A model generated the notes under the pieces. It was not told the origin of the DNA, ran no database searches, and saw only the letters and a program-made list of their open reading frames with translations. The position numbers were made by a program, and so were the translations under genes. Below are positions 25,881-34,815 of a DNA stretch of 45,999 bases, piece by piece; the stretch's first letter is position 1, and each line of letters opens with the position of its first letter. The stretch is from the NCBI RefSeq assembly GCF_013166655.1, contig NZ_JABKCA010000046.1:1-45999 (forward strand). Direction: 5' to 3'. The DNA comes from Lentimicrobium sp. L6. GTDB taxonomy: Bacteria; Bacteroidota; Bacteroidia; Bacteroidales; UBA12170.

Positions 25881-26594
25881 TTGAAATTAGAAATATTATA
25901 CCAAGACGATTACCTAGTGGCTATCAATAAACCCAATGGTCTGCTGGTTCACCGTACCAAGATTGCAAATGACGCCACTGAATTTGCCTTACAAATATTG
26001 CGTAACCAATTAGGCAGAAAAGTATTTCCCGCTCATCGCATCGACCGTAAAACAAGTGGTATTTTATTATTCTCCTTGGATGAAAATACCGACAGCCTTA
26101 TGCAACAACAATTTTCTGAAGGCAAAGTGGATAAAAGATATTTGGCCATCGTTAGAGGTTTTACACCAGATGAAGAATTAATAGATTATCCTCTGAAAAA
26201 AGAAAATGGCAAATTACAAGAAGCCATCACCAAATATAAAACTGTGGATCGTAGCGAACTTGAAATTCCATTTTCGAGGCATCCAACATCTCGTTATTCG
26301 CTTTTAAATGTGGAGCCTTTAAGTGGTAGAATGCATCAGATTAGAAAACATTTGGCTCATATTCATCATCCCATCATAGGCGACAGACCACATGGTTGCA
26401 ATAAGCAGAATAAACTATTCAAAGAAAAGTGGAATATGATGAGCATGATGCTGCATGCGCGTTCGATTACATTTTTTCACCCTATCACTAATAAGAAAAC
26501 CAATATTATTGCTCAACCTTCAGAAGAGTTCTTAAGGACCACTCAATTCCTTGGATTAAAAAATGATACTTTCAGAGATTTATCAAATCTATGA
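25881..26594 (+). CDS. truC: tRNA pseudouridine synthase TruC-like (RluA family)
   Basis: A 237-residue pseudouridine synthase. The N-terminal LEILYQDDYLVAINKPNGLLVHR and catalytic-aspartate motif HRIDRKTSGILL match TruC, which makes pseudouridine 65 in several tRNAs. Other RluA blocks are DKRYLAIVRGF, RYSLLNVEPLSGRMHQIRKHLAHIHHPIIGD and MLHARSITFFHP. No S4 domain is present, as expected for TruC and unlike RluD. The start is TTG at 25881, the only codon that gives the full family N-terminus. The protein is cytoplasmic. It ends about 95 bases before the stop of the convergent T9SS cargo gene. RluA-family paralogs with rRNA targets are the alternative. Confidence 0.85.
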   Translation: MKLEILYQDDYLVAINKPNGLLVHRTKIANDATEFALQILRNQLGRKVFPAHRIDRKTSGILLFSLDENTDSLMQQQFSEGKVDKRYLAIVRGFTPDEELIDYPLKKENGKLQEAITKYKTVDRSELEIPFSRHPTSRYSLLNVEPLSGRMHQIRKHLAHIHHPIIGDRPHGCNKQNKLFKEKWNMMSMMLHARSITFFHPITNKKTNIIAQPSEEFLRTTQFLGLKNDTFRDLSNL

Positions 26595-26688
26595 GCTAAG
26601 AATTTGAAATTCAGAAATAAAATCAAAAACAAGAAAACAAAAATCTGATTTATAGAAGACTAAATCGCTAGCCAATTGAAAGAAATTC

Positions 26689-29487
26689 CTATTTGGATAG
26701 CCACACTTTTTTTGTGATTTGCTGATGCTCTGTAATGAGTTTTATTACATAAATTCCGGAAGTCACATTATGATATTTATTAATCACTTCTTTTTCATAA
26801 TCATAAGATGCTATCAACTTACCTTCAACAGTATATATAGAATATGAAAAGGTGTTGTTTTCAGAAAGTTCAAGTGTGTTTTTTATAGTTAATGCTCCTT
26901 TACTTGCAAATATCAGCCAGGTATTATCTGCTAATTTTTCTTCTATGCCAACACCCTCGGCAAACACAATTTCGAATCTGTTTTCAATTACGTTGTCAGT
27001 ATTATAGAAGTTAAGTTTGGTATATTTCCTTAAATCATAATAAGAACTTGTTGTTTTGTCGTATAAATTAATTGGCTGGTCTTCCTCAAAAGAGTCTATA
27101 CCATGAAATGTTAGCGAGTAGCTTTCTTGTTTTCCAAACCTGATAGACATGTCATACCTTCCTTCGATCATATTGACAGGTAAAGTATTGATGCTATAAT
27201 CATTGTTCTGAAAAGAGAGCCATGCATCTGCAATCTTATCATTATTAGAGGTGAATTTTATAGCATCATAATGTCCATCATAATCTGATGTTGCTTTTTC
27301 ATGAAACTTCAAAAACACTTTATCCGTCACCCCATAACTTGTTGAAGTTTCAACTACTAATTGGTTTAGTTGCTCCTTAACTTCTGGTTGATATTCATCA
27401 TAAATCTTCCCTTTATTTGATTTATAATACAAATGTGAGCTATCAGCAACCCTTGAATCTGGCGTAAATGTGATATCTAAATTGGGCTCGTTTACGTGAA
27501 TAAAGAAAGCTTGTCCGGCTGGGATAAACCTAGATGCTGTTCCAACTCCATTATTATAAAAGATATACTGACCATTCTCAACATCCCAATAATGTATGGC
27601 TTTATCTATTCCTAATGGTAAATTATCTTGAATCACTCCCCAATCCATTGATGCGGTATACGGATTTCCAACTAAATTATAACCTTCCCATCCAGCTCCA
27701 CTTGTAAAATCTAAATTTTGAATAGTGACATCACCCGTATTCAGCTTTCCAGTTACATTGACAGTGTGACCAAAATTATCTAATAACATAAGAGCATAGC
27801 CTTTACCAGCTGATAGAATTTCGTCGGTAGTACTAATGTATGCCCAATTACCAACTGGTTCATCCCAATATTTTAAGTATTGATTCATTAAATCTCCTGA
27901 TTGAAAATCAGAAACAGCAGGAGAAAACAAATGCCATATTCCATTATCTGGGATTCCACTAATCGTAGCCATATATCTCTCAACCTTTGCATCTCCAATT
28001 ACTGTTCCTTCAGGAATAAAAGTTGCCGCTCCAGCCGCGTCCGATTCAATACTAAGAGTCGCTCCACTAGCAACAGTAACATCATTCGTGACTTTTAAAA
28101 TATTGTCAGATGCAACAGTGAAATTAGCACCTGGTTGAATAGTTAGGGTGTTGAAAAAGTATGGGAAGCGGTAAAGAGCCCAGCTGGGTGAGTTCGCACT
28201 TCCTGAAGGAACGACTACATTGGCACCAGCATCTGGAACAAATGAAGTTCCTTTACTAGAGACGGTCCAATTTTGATAATTATCCCAGTCGGTATCATTT
28301 TGGCCATTCCAATAATAGTATTCATTATGAATACCAGGAGTAACATCATAATAATTTGTGGCGTAGGCCGTACTAATAATCCATTCGTCTAAAATCATTG
28401 AATTCTGGTCTTCTATAATATTCGCTTTCCTAACTGCATGTTTATTAATATATTCCCATTCCTTCCCTGTACCATCAGCTTTTATTACTCCATAGGTATC
28501 CAGCCTAGTATAAGCTGCTTTATTCCTTTTGTAAAGCAGTATAATGGCATCAGTGCCATTTAACCATGAAGGATCAATTCCACCATCTGATTGATTGGCA
28601 GTAAAGCCATAAGTTCTATAGAAATCAATGGCATTAGGTGCATAAATAAACTTTTCGCCTGGTTCGATGGACCCCACAAGGTTAATTCTTTGTGTATTTC
28701 TATAGAATCCTAAATAATAGCTTGTTAAATCAATGGTTTCATCACCTGCATTATAAAGCTCAACAAACCTACCTTCCGCCTCATTTACTGGGTAAGCCAC
28801 TTCTGAAATCAACAACTTCCCTCCTCCTATTGTATTGGATTCGTCAATTGATACATTATCAATATACCAAGAATCGCCATCATCATTAGTCATAACAAAA
28901 GCAATATAAACACTTTGTCCATCAAATGCACTTAAGTCTATTTCTCTTAATGAATATGCAGTTGAAAATGAAGATTCTCCATAACTAGCAATGATGTTAA
29001 AATCAGAATGCAAGCTTTGAGAATTGGTGGAAATCCTTATACTATAATCACTTCCATATTCAGTAGTATAATCTTGCTTTTCAAAGAAAGATAAGGTTGA
29101 AATCGACCCAAGGGTAATTAATGGACTTACTAGCCAATCTTCAAGTATTGTTCCACCTATATTTTCCCAATATACCATGGCTCCATTTTTGTCATAACCA
29201 CCATTCTTATTAATATCCCAATCATAATTTATACCTGCCCCATTAATACCTCTATATGTGATCCAGTCGGTTGGCGGGAAAGTTCCATTGTCGAAATATT
29301 CTAAAAAAGGTAGAATATAACTGTTTTTTTGCTTTGTCTGCTTATTGGCTGAATCATTTTGCATCGATATATCTGAAGATTCAGACTGAGTTTTATCATT
29401 GTCTATTTTCTGTCCAATAACATTTTGTGCATTTAAGGAGGTGAAAAAAAGTATGAAAACTAATAAATCAAATATTCGCTTAATCAT
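26689..29487 (-). CDS. Large T9SS-secreted protein with choice-of-anchor and lamin-tail domains
   Basis: A 932-residue exported protein. Residues 1-21 are the signal peptide (MIKRIFDLLVFILFFTSLNAQ). A Ser/Asn/Lys-rich linker leads to a choice-of-anchor J / MAM-like beta domain (about 55-220: FPPTDWITYRG, DWLVSPLITLGS, VYIAFVMTNDDGDSWYIDNVSI). Next comes a lamin-tail domain (about 225-330: KLLISEVAYPVNEAEGRFVELYN). A beta-rich segment with cell-surface repeats follows (VPDAGANVVVPSG, ATLSIESDAAGAATF). The C-terminus is a T9SS type A sorting domain (IYTVEGKLIASYDYEKE, SGIYVIKLITE, ending KVWLSK). It is therefore delivered to the cell surface or medium. No enzyme motif is recognised; adhesion or matrix binding is likely. 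It is separated from the thioredoxin operon by about 375 bases. Confidence 0.88.
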   Translation of the reverse strand: MIKRIFDLLVFILFFTSLNAQNVIGQKIDNDKTQSESSDISMQNDSANKQTKQKNSYILPFLEYFDNGTFPPTDWITYRGINGAGINYDWDINKNGGYDKNGAMVYWENIGGTILEDWLVSPLITLGSISTLSFFEKQDYTTEYGSDYSIRISTNSQSLHSDFNIIASYGESSFSTAYSLREIDLSAFDGQSVYIAFVMTNDDGDSWYIDNVSIDESNTIGGGKLLISEVAYPVNEAEGRFVELYNAGDETIDLTSYYLGFYRNTQRINLVGSIEPGEKFIYAPNAIDFYRTYGFTANQSDGGIDPSWLNGTDAIILLYKRNKAAYTRLDTYGVIKADGTGKEWEYINKHAVRKANIIEDQNSMILDEWIISTAYATNYYDVTPGIHNEYYYWNGQNDTDWDNYQNWTVSSKGTSFVPDAGANVVVPSGSANSPSWALYRFPYFFNTLTIQPGANFTVASDNILKVTNDVTVASGATLSIESDAAGAATFIPEGTVIGDAKVERYMATISGIPDNGIWHLFSPAVSDFQSGDLMNQYLKYWDEPVGNWAYISTTDEILSAGKGYALMLLDNFGHTVNVTGKLNTGDVTIQNLDFTSGAGWEGYNLVGNPYTASMDWGVIQDNLPLGIDKAIHYWDVENGQYIFYNNGVGTASRFIPAGQAFFIHVNEPNLDITFTPDSRVADSSHLYYKSNKGKIYDEYQPEVKEQLNQLVVETSTSYGVTDKVFLKFHEKATSDYDGHYDAIKFTSNNDKIADAWLSFQNNDYSINTLPVNMIEGRYDMSIRFGKQESYSLTFHGIDSFEEDQPINLYDKTTSSYYDLRKYTKLNFYNTDNVIENRFEIVFAEGVGIEEKLADNTWLIFASKGALTIKNTLELSENNTFSYSIYTVEGKLIASYDYEKEVINKYHNVTSGIYVIKLITEHQQITKKVWLSK

Positions 29488-29863
29488 AGATAGTTTGTTT
29501 TACATTCAACGCATAAATTTACATCTTAATGCAACTCTCCATCCGAACTGTTTATATATTAGACGCTTAGACTCACAACTCCATATTATGGACATTGTGC
29601 GGTTTTTGGAATATTTTGATAGAATGGCTACCTGAAGGACTTTGTCCTATTTTTGGAAAAAACAAGAGATATAAACAACCTGCTGATTTTATAATTTTAA
29701 TTACCAAAACAGATTGTTTTTTCTAATATTTACCGTAGAAAAAGACTTGATTTGCTCATTAGTACTTGAACTAGATACTTATATCATTATCCTAGAAAAC
29801 TAATAACTTATTAATTGATGTATGAAGGTTATTGGTTAAAATCCGATATGATTTTGGTTAAAC
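29488..29863. other. Intergenic gap, no gene seen
   Basis: About 375 bases between two minus-strand genes. It holds the promoter region of the large T9SS cargo gene (a TAAATTTA box reads on the minus strand near 29517-29524). A small AAAACA/TGTTTT hairpin lies at about 29706-29720. I find no open frame with coding character, repeat or RNA gene. Confidence 0.4.
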
Positions 29864-30403
29864 CTAATTACCATTTTTCTTAAGTTCCTGAAATATCAAT
29901 TCTTTCATCTCATTAAACTCATCGAGCTTAAAAAGACGTGTTAAAGCTATAATTTCGCCCTTTTTATTGATGATGATGTTTCTGGTAACTCCTGCTCCTT
30001 CTTGGGCATATTGATGAAATATGGAACCATCCTCATCATATCCTAAAGGATAAGTAATTTTCATATCCTTACCGAATTTGTTTACTGTTTCTGGACTTTC
30101 TTTAAAATCCATCCCTATGACCATAAAATCATCATTTTTTAATTTTTGCCAAATGTCTTTCTCTATAAATGGCATTTCCTTACGACAAACACTACACCAA
30201 CTGGCTGTGAATTGCAGCATGATTACTTTATCTCTATTTTCAGATAATTTAAATGTAGTCCCATCACTTAGTGTAGTTTCAAAATTGGGAGCCATATCCC
30301 CTACCTTTACTATGTATTGATGCTCGTAAACTTTTTGTGCTTGTGAACTGAAAACAAAAAGGGATACAATAATTAGAAGGATGGTTTGTGTTGATCTAGT
30401 CAT
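29864..30403 (-). CDS. TlpA-like thioredoxin-fold protein
   Basis: A 179-residue periplasmic thioredoxin of the TlpA/ResA type. The signal peptide is MTRSTQTILLIIVSLFVFSSQA, the N-terminal extension is VGDMAPNFETTLSDG (AhpC/TSA-like), and the active site is FTASWCSVCRKEMPF, a reducing CxxC. KKGEIIALTRLFK follows in the C-terminal half. TlpA-type proteins reduce disulfides in envelope proteins or deliver electrons to c-type cytochromes. The gene is last of a three-gene unit (DUF1684, large thioredoxin, this), 21 bases after its neighbour, so redox work on exported proteins is the common theme. Confidence 0.9.
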   Translation of the reverse strand: MTRSTQTILLIIVSLFVFSSQAQKVYEHQYIVKVGDMAPNFETTLSDGTTFKLSENRDKVIMLQFTASWCSVCRKEMPFIEKDIWQKLKNDDFMVIGMDFKESPETVNKFGKDMKITYPLGYDEDGSIFHQYAQEGAGVTRNIIINKKGEIIALTRLFKLDEFNEMKELIFQELKKNGN

Positions 30404-30424
30404 TACTTTCTGGTTTAGAATCCT

Positions 30425-31852
30425 CTAATCTTTTTCTTCTCGCATTTTCTTATGATTTTCGATAAATTCGGGTAATTGTTCACTAACCAATCGTTTTGCA
30501 ATAATCTTCTTGTTTTTATCTAAAACCACAATAACTGGCGTTGTAAAAATATTATAGAGTTCATGATAATCTGTGGTATAGGATCTAGGTCCATTCACAT
30601 TAATAAAATTCATCTTCTTCTCACGTATATACTTTTTCATATCTGCTAAATTTGAATCTGCGCAAACAGTATATACTTCAACATCCAATTTCTCAGCGTA
30701 TTCATTATAGAATTCTACCAATTTTGGAGATTCCTTTTTACAATGCCCACATTGTGGATCCCAGAAATAAATAATGGTATACTCATTTTTAATATCGAAA
30801 AGACTCTGGGGTTGTAGATTGGTATCTTGCATTATCATATTCTTTGCCAAATTACCAATTAAAACCACTCTCCTTTTATCGGATTCTTCAACAATGTTTT
30901 TAATCACATCTTCGTGCAACCAAGGTGCTTTGCCTTTAGAAAAGTAATTATCGGAAAGATAAACTAAAATAGCATCATGCCCCATTATTTGACTCTCGTC
31001 AAACTTTACTGTTAAGTGCCAAAGTGTAAACTTATACAAATCGCCTGTTTCGTTCATTTGAGACAAAAGATGATCGATTTCATAAATAATACTATCTGCA
31101 TCTTTACTTACCACTTTATCAAAATAAGTATCTAATTTTTTATGAAAGACTGGTGTTCTGATTAATCTATCATCACCTAAATCAACTGCATCCCAATAAT
31201 GAGCTTTATAATAACGGAAAGGATAAGAAGAATCTTTACTTCCATCGGGTAATGTTAATAAAGTGTCAGGAAAAGAAGCTTCTTTAATCAAACCAAAAAA
31301 CTTAGCCAAAAAAGTTTGAGGATGATCCTTTATCAGGTTCTCTTTATAATCATTCATTTCGGTGTTAATCACCTGAATTTGGTCACGAATTATCTGAGTG
31401 GAATCAGAACCTTTTTCCAATGCTCTTAGACGAGCATTTAATGGTTGTAATTTTTCGTATAGTTGAGACGAGTATTTCAAGTAGTCATAAAACAATACAT
31501 TTTCAGCACTGTTGGTCACTTCCATATTTGCGATATAGTCTGGTCCATTGCTCTCCAACTTTAGGTCTCTACTATCAGAAACTAAGAACTCTAAAATGCT
31601 TTTCTTAGACTGATCGACCACAATATATAGTCCACCATCAAGTTTTTCATCTTTCTGAAAAACAAAACTTCCTTTGCCTTTTACATAGGCAGTATCGGCC
31701 AAATAGGTTTTATCGCCATAATAATTGGCAAGATAGAGAACAGAATCAGCTTTTTCTTTAAGTTTTACTTCAAATTTATATTTGTAATTGACTTGGGATA
31801 AACCCAAAAAAGAGATACTTATCAATGCAATTAATAAACTTATGTGTTTCAT
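30425..31852 (-). CDS. Large TlpA-family protein, DUF4369-DUF5106-thioredoxin
   Basis: A 475-residue exported protein when started at the ATG at 31852 (MKHISLLIALISISFLGLSQ). A start 16 codons upstream (31900) would overlap the DUF1684 gene and hide the signal peptide, so it is rejected. Domains: DUF4369 at about 20-105 (YKYKFEVKLKEKADSVLYLA, KLESNGPDYIANMEVT), DUF5106-like helices at about 110-260, and a C-terminal thioredoxin domain at about 325-475 with YFWDPQCGHCKKESPKL as the CxxC site and TTPVIVVLDKNKKII. Such proteins are frequent in Bacteroidota and act as envelope thiol reductases of unknown substrates. It lies between the DUF1684 and short TlpA genes, with gaps of 13 and 21 bases, in one operon. 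Confidence 0.9.
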   Translation of the reverse strand: MKHISLLIALISISFLGLSQVNYKYKFEVKLKEKADSVLYLANYYGDKTYLADTAYVKGKGSFVFQKDEKLDGGLYIVVDQSKKSILEFLVSDSRDLKLESNGPDYIANMEVTNSAENVLFYDYLKYSSQLYEKLQPLNARLRALEKGSDSTQIIRDQIQVINTEMNDYKENLIKDHPQTFLAKFFGLIKEASFPDTLLTLPDGSKDSSYPFRYYKAHYWDAVDLGDDRLIRTPVFHKKLDTYFDKVVSKDADSIIYEIDHLLSQMNETGDLYKFTLWHLTVKFDESQIMGHDAILVYLSDNYFSKGKAPWLHEDVIKNIVEESDKRRVVLIGNLAKNMIMQDTNLQPQSLFDIKNEYTIIYFWDPQCGHCKKESPKLVEFYNEYAEKLDVEVYTVCADSNLADMKKYIREKKMNFINVNGPRSYTTDYHELYNIFTTPVIVVLDKNKKIIAKRLVSEQLPEFIENHKKMREEKD

Positions 31853-31865
31853 ACTATTCGTCATT

Positions 31866-32477
31866 TTAGTGTACATCAGGATATTTTTTCTCCCCTGCAT
31901 TTATAGCAATTGGTAATGAATTCTCGCGGGGAGGAATTACACAACTCCATCGGTGATTATAAGCACAATAAGGATTATAAGCCTTATTAAAATCGACAAT
32001 AAAAGTCTTGGTTTCAGGGATTTTAAAATCGATATAGCGGCCTCCTCCATAAGTTAATACCGTAGAATTATCATCAGTAAATGGCAAGAATAGAAAATCT
32101 TTATACAAGCTATCTTTTTGATGATTAATATTTTGATATGCTTTTAATCGAAACTTTTTCCCATCAAGCTCAAATACTACATTCCCAAATACTTTATAAT
32201 CTGGTAATCTATCAGTGGATGTTTTTAGCTTAATAATCGCTCCAGTATCTTCATATTCTAGATGAGCTTCCACCATGTATTTTTCATCTATTTCAAAATA
32301 TTCAAGACCAATAAAATGGTCAATCTGATCACTACTTAAAGGGCTTTTATCAATGACTCTAAAAGTACTATCCTTTGAAAGGCGATCTTTAATAATCTCA
32401 TCTTTATAAGCTTGTCGGTTAGGCTGACAAGAAATAGAAGAGATTAATACAAGCATACTAAAAATGAGATTTTTCAT
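31866..32477 (-). CDS. DUF1684 lipoprotein
   Basis: A 203-residue lipoprotein (lipobox ISSIS-C, residues 12-17). The DUF1684 domain has FIGLEYFEIDEKYMVEAHL, KFRLKAYQ, LFLPFTDDNSTVLTYGGGRYIDF and the terminal block FNKAYNPYCAYNHRWSCVIPPRENSLPIAINAGEKKY, with conserved cysteines in the CAYN and SCVIPP region. The fold is known from several structures but the function is not. Being first in an operon with two thioredoxins, with C-containing motifs, it could be a substrate or partner of them; that is inference. It stops 31 bases from the PepSY gene's terminator. Confidence 0.85.
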   Translation of the reverse strand: MKNLIFSMLVLISSISCQPNRQAYKDEIIKDRLSKDSTFRVIDKSPLSSDQIDHFIGLEYFEIDEKYMVEAHLEYEDTGAIIKLKTSTDRLPDYKVFGNVVFELDGKKFRLKAYQNINHQKDSLYKDFLFLPFTDDNSTVLTYGGGRYIDFKIPETKTFIVDFNKAYNPYCAYNHRWSCVIPPRENSLPIAINAGEKKYPDVH

Positions 32478-32534
32478 GAGGTAAAAGTAAGAAATCTATT
32501 GAAAATAGAAATGCTCATTTTTTGTTAAACAAAT

Positions 32535-32566
32535 AAAAAAGCCGTTTGAGTTCAAACGGCTTTTTT
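32535..32566. terminator. Bidirectional terminator between PepSY and DUF1684 genes
   Basis: Perfect inverted repeat: AAAAAAGCCGTTTGA pairs with TCAAACGGCTTTTTT around a 2-base centre, so A-runs and T-runs flank the GC stem on both strands. It ends the minus-strand PepSY transcript and isolates the thioredoxin operon that starts at 32477. Confidence 0.92.
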
Positions 32567-32569
32567 ACT

Positions 32570-33127
32570 CTATCTAAAGAAGAATAGAAAAACGAGCGGA
32601 ATAATGATTCCCAAGGCCAAATAAACACCTCCTCTTCCTTTTATTCCTTTCTTTCCTTTATTCATGATTATTCCTGAAATAGCAAGAATAATAAGTGCTC
32701 CAGCAAAAATATCGGAGAACCATTTCCACCAACTTCCTGGATTATAGTGTAAATAATTCATATAAAAGAAAATAGGCCTTCTTTTTAGTGTTTCAACGCT
32801 AGCATCTCCTGTTTCAGTATTTAATAATACTGAACCATTTTTAATAAATATTTTCAGCAATCCAGGACGCATATAATAATACTTCTTAAACTTTGCATCC
32901 TGATCAACCAAATCTAATAACTGATAAACTTGTTCATCATTCACATCATTGTACACTTCCGGATTACTGATTTCGTAATAAGAATTTTCAATTTGGTAAT
33001 TGGGATTCCAATCCTTTATATGGTTAATGGCAATACCACTTAATGCATAAATAATGGTCATACCAAAAAAGAAAAATCCAAAATCACGATGGATAAATCT
33101 ATTCCATTTTCTCCAATTAAATTTCAT
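32570..33127 (-). CDS. PepSY-associated transmembrane protein (PepSY_TM-like)
   Basis: A 185-residue inner-membrane protein. WRKWNRFIHRDFGFFFFGMTIIYALSGIAINHI is the first TM helix with the family's RxxHRDxG motif. A periplasmic PepSY-like part of about 100 residues follows (DDEQVYQLLDLVDQDAKF). NYLHYNPGSWWKWFSDIFAGALIILAISGIIM gives the second TM with another His-rich motif, and VYLALGIIIPLVFLFFFR the third. PepSY_TM proteins occur next to iron-uptake receptors or haem reductases and may reduce siderophore-bound iron through histidine-bound haem. No receptor is nearby. The gene follows the His-rich OB-like lipoprotein (78 bases) and precedes a terminator, so the two could be a unit acting on metals or redox. 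Confidence 0.85.
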   Translation of the reverse strand: MKFNWRKWNRFIHRDFGFFFFGMTIIYALSGIAINHIKDWNPNYQIENSYYEISNPEVYNDVNDEQVYQLLDLVDQDAKFKKYYYMRPGLLKIFIKNGSVLLNTETGDASVETLKRRPIFFYMNYLHYNPGSWWKWFSDIFAGALIILAISGIIMNKGKKGIKGRGGVYLALGIIIPLVFLFFFR

Positions 33128-33142
33128 ATATATAAATTTAAA

Positions 33143-33184
33143 AAGCTTGCCTTCACCTCATAAAATATGAATGTCGACAAGCTT
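33143..33184 (-). terminator. Possible attenuating hairpin between the lipoprotein and PepSY genes
   Basis: On the minus strand an AAGCTTG/CAAGCTT stem encloses a second TCATA/TATGA stem. It is followed by TTTAAATTT rather than a clean T run. It sits between two same-strand genes and may lower read-through. Confidence 0.4.
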
Positions 33185-33205
33185 ATTTATTCCTTGTTAA
33201 TTTTA

Positions 33206-33817
33206 CTATTTTGCTTCTTTATAAGACTTAGCAAGAATAGAGTAGAAAGATAAATACCCTTTTTCAGAATCTTTAACTTGTGCTCTTAGGTCAGCAATTT
33301 GAGCTAATTCAGTAGCACAACTACCTTCTACCTCTTGGTGGCTATCGCCTTCATGATCTGCATGAGCATCTCCTTCACCTTCGTGTCCACCTTTATGCTT
33401 CATTTCTTCTTGAGCAGGATTTTCAGCTAAAACATCAGCTTCTAATTTGTCAAGTTCAGCCATGTCAACTTTGTATTCTTCAAGAATACCAACAACTACA
33501 TAATCGCTACCTTCCATTTCTAAGTTGAAATTTCCGCTTTCGTCTGTTGCGGTTACTTTTAATCTAAAATCTGGATCATCACCAGTGATAAACATTTTAG
33601 TTCCACCGTGTTTACAAGTATGGACTACAGTTCCTGTAACTTCTACAATTTGGTCGCCTAAACCTTCAGCAGTTGCATCAAAGTTGTTAATATCTAAAGC
33701 TTTTGGTGCCATCTCAGCTGTTTTTTCAGCTTGTTCTCCTTCATTAGCTGGTGCTGGGCAATCACAAGATACCCCAATTAGAGCCATCACAACTAAACTA
33801 AATAATAATTTTTTCAT
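33206..33817 (-). CDS. His-rich OB-fold-like lipoprotein
   Basis: A 203-residue lipoprotein when started at ATG 33817 (MKKLLFSLVVMALIGVSCDC, lipobox IGVSC). An upstream in-frame ATG (33892) would prepend 25 residues before the signal peptide and is rejected. Residues about 50-135 look like a small beta-barrel of the OB type: QIVEVTGTVVHTCKHGGTKMFITGDD, RLKVTATDESGNF, YVVVGILEEYKVD. The CKHGGTKM stretch is a possible metal site. Then comes a His/Glu-rich segment (HKGGHEGEGDAHADHEGDSH, about 155-175) typical of metal-sequestering proteins. The C-terminal helix is LRAQVKDSEKGYLSFYSI. Family role unknown. It lies immediately upstream of the PepSY_TM gene on the same strand, consistent with a periplasmic metal or redox module. 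Confidence 0.75.
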   Translation of the reverse strand: MKKLLFSLVVMALIGVSCDCPAPANEGEQAEKTAEMAPKALDINNFDATAEGLGDQIVEVTGTVVHTCKHGGTKMFITGDDPDFRLKVTATDESGNFNLEMEGSDYVVVGILEEYKVDMAELDKLEADVLAENPAQEEMKHKGGHEGEGDAHADHEGDSHQEVEGSCATELAQIADLRAQVKDSEKGYLSFYSILAKSYKEAK

Positions 33818-33990
33818 TGATTGTTTTTTTGATTTAAATTCAAATGCATAGTTACATATTATCCATTTTAGAATCAATATGAATACTTCCAAAAAGAATA
33901 ATTAACATCTCTTTAACGAAGCCCATAACACCCTTACTATCTATGTGTTACACATGTTATTTATTATAAATAAAAATACTTTTGGAATCA

Positions 33991-34629
33991 TTAAACTAAA
34001 ATAGAGTTTAAGTCAGTATAAACTTCCATTTTTGACTTCTTTAAACGATTAAAATCTTGATGTCCATTGGCTATTAGCACAATATCCAAATTTAATTTAT
34101 CCGCCACTTCTTTATCATGTAGTGTATCTCCAAACATGATTGTCTCCTTCGTTGAAATCTGGTATTCCCGCATCATTTGAATACCCCTATCAATTTTTCC
34201 AGCAGCCAGGTGATTATCAATACCATAAACGGCTTCGAAAAAGTGACCGATTTTATAGTCTTTCATGGCTTTGACCAATGCCTGATGCTCCATAGCTGAT
34301 AAAATATATTGCCGCTTTCCTTGACGTTGAAAATGCATTAAAGCAGGAATTGCATCCACATGAAGTTCACAATCGGGTAGCTCTTCAAAATACAAATCCA
34401 TAAAATCATGGCCAATAATATTGAAAGGATCTTTACTAAAGTTTATACCTATTTTTTCATAATAATCTTGAACAGGAAAAGTGAAGACTTCTTGGTATCT
34501 TTTTTTAGTCAGTAAAGGAATGTTTCGGGATCTAAGAAGTTGATTCATACACTTAATACACATATCCACATCGTTGAGCAATGTTCCATTCCAGTCCCAT
34601 ATGACGGTATTATATCGATTGAATTTCAT
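33991..34629 (-). CDS. HAD-superfamily phosphatase (phosphoglycolate phosphatase-like)
   Basis: A 212-residue cytoplasmic HAD hydrolase. Motif I is VIWDWNGTLLND (nucleophile D at about 11 and general acid D at 20 positions as in the family), with cap region YYEKIGINFSKDPFNIIGHDF. Motif II is in YILSAMEHQ and motif IV is MFGDTLHDKEVADKL. WDWNGTLLND rather than FDLDGTL marks the phosphoglycolate phosphatase-like branch. Phosphate release from small metabolites is certain in kind, the substrate is not. It is divergent from the SNF2 helicase, with about 186 bases between them. Confidence 0.9.
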   Translation of the reverse strand: MKFNRYNTVIWDWNGTLLNDVDMCIKCMNQLLRSRNIPLLTKKRYQEVFTFPVQDYYEKIGINFSKDPFNIIGHDFMDLYFEELPDCELHVDAIPALMHFQRQGKRQYILSAMEHQALVKAMKDYKIGHFFEAVYGIDNHLAAGKIDRGIQMMREYQISTKETIMFGDTLHDKEVADKLNLDIVLIANGHQDFNRLKKSKMEVYTDLNSILV

Positions 34630-34815
34630 GTCTGCAAGATAAGAAGAGATCCTAGAATGAAGAATGATTACTCTATTATTATTGAATAAAACTTCGGCTG
34701 AATCAATGACCCTCTATAAAAAAACATATTGTTGCGATAGTAAAAAAATATTTTAATATCATAGAAGAGAGAAAAAACAAATACTTTTACCGGTTGGAAT
34801 TATTAAATGTGAAGA

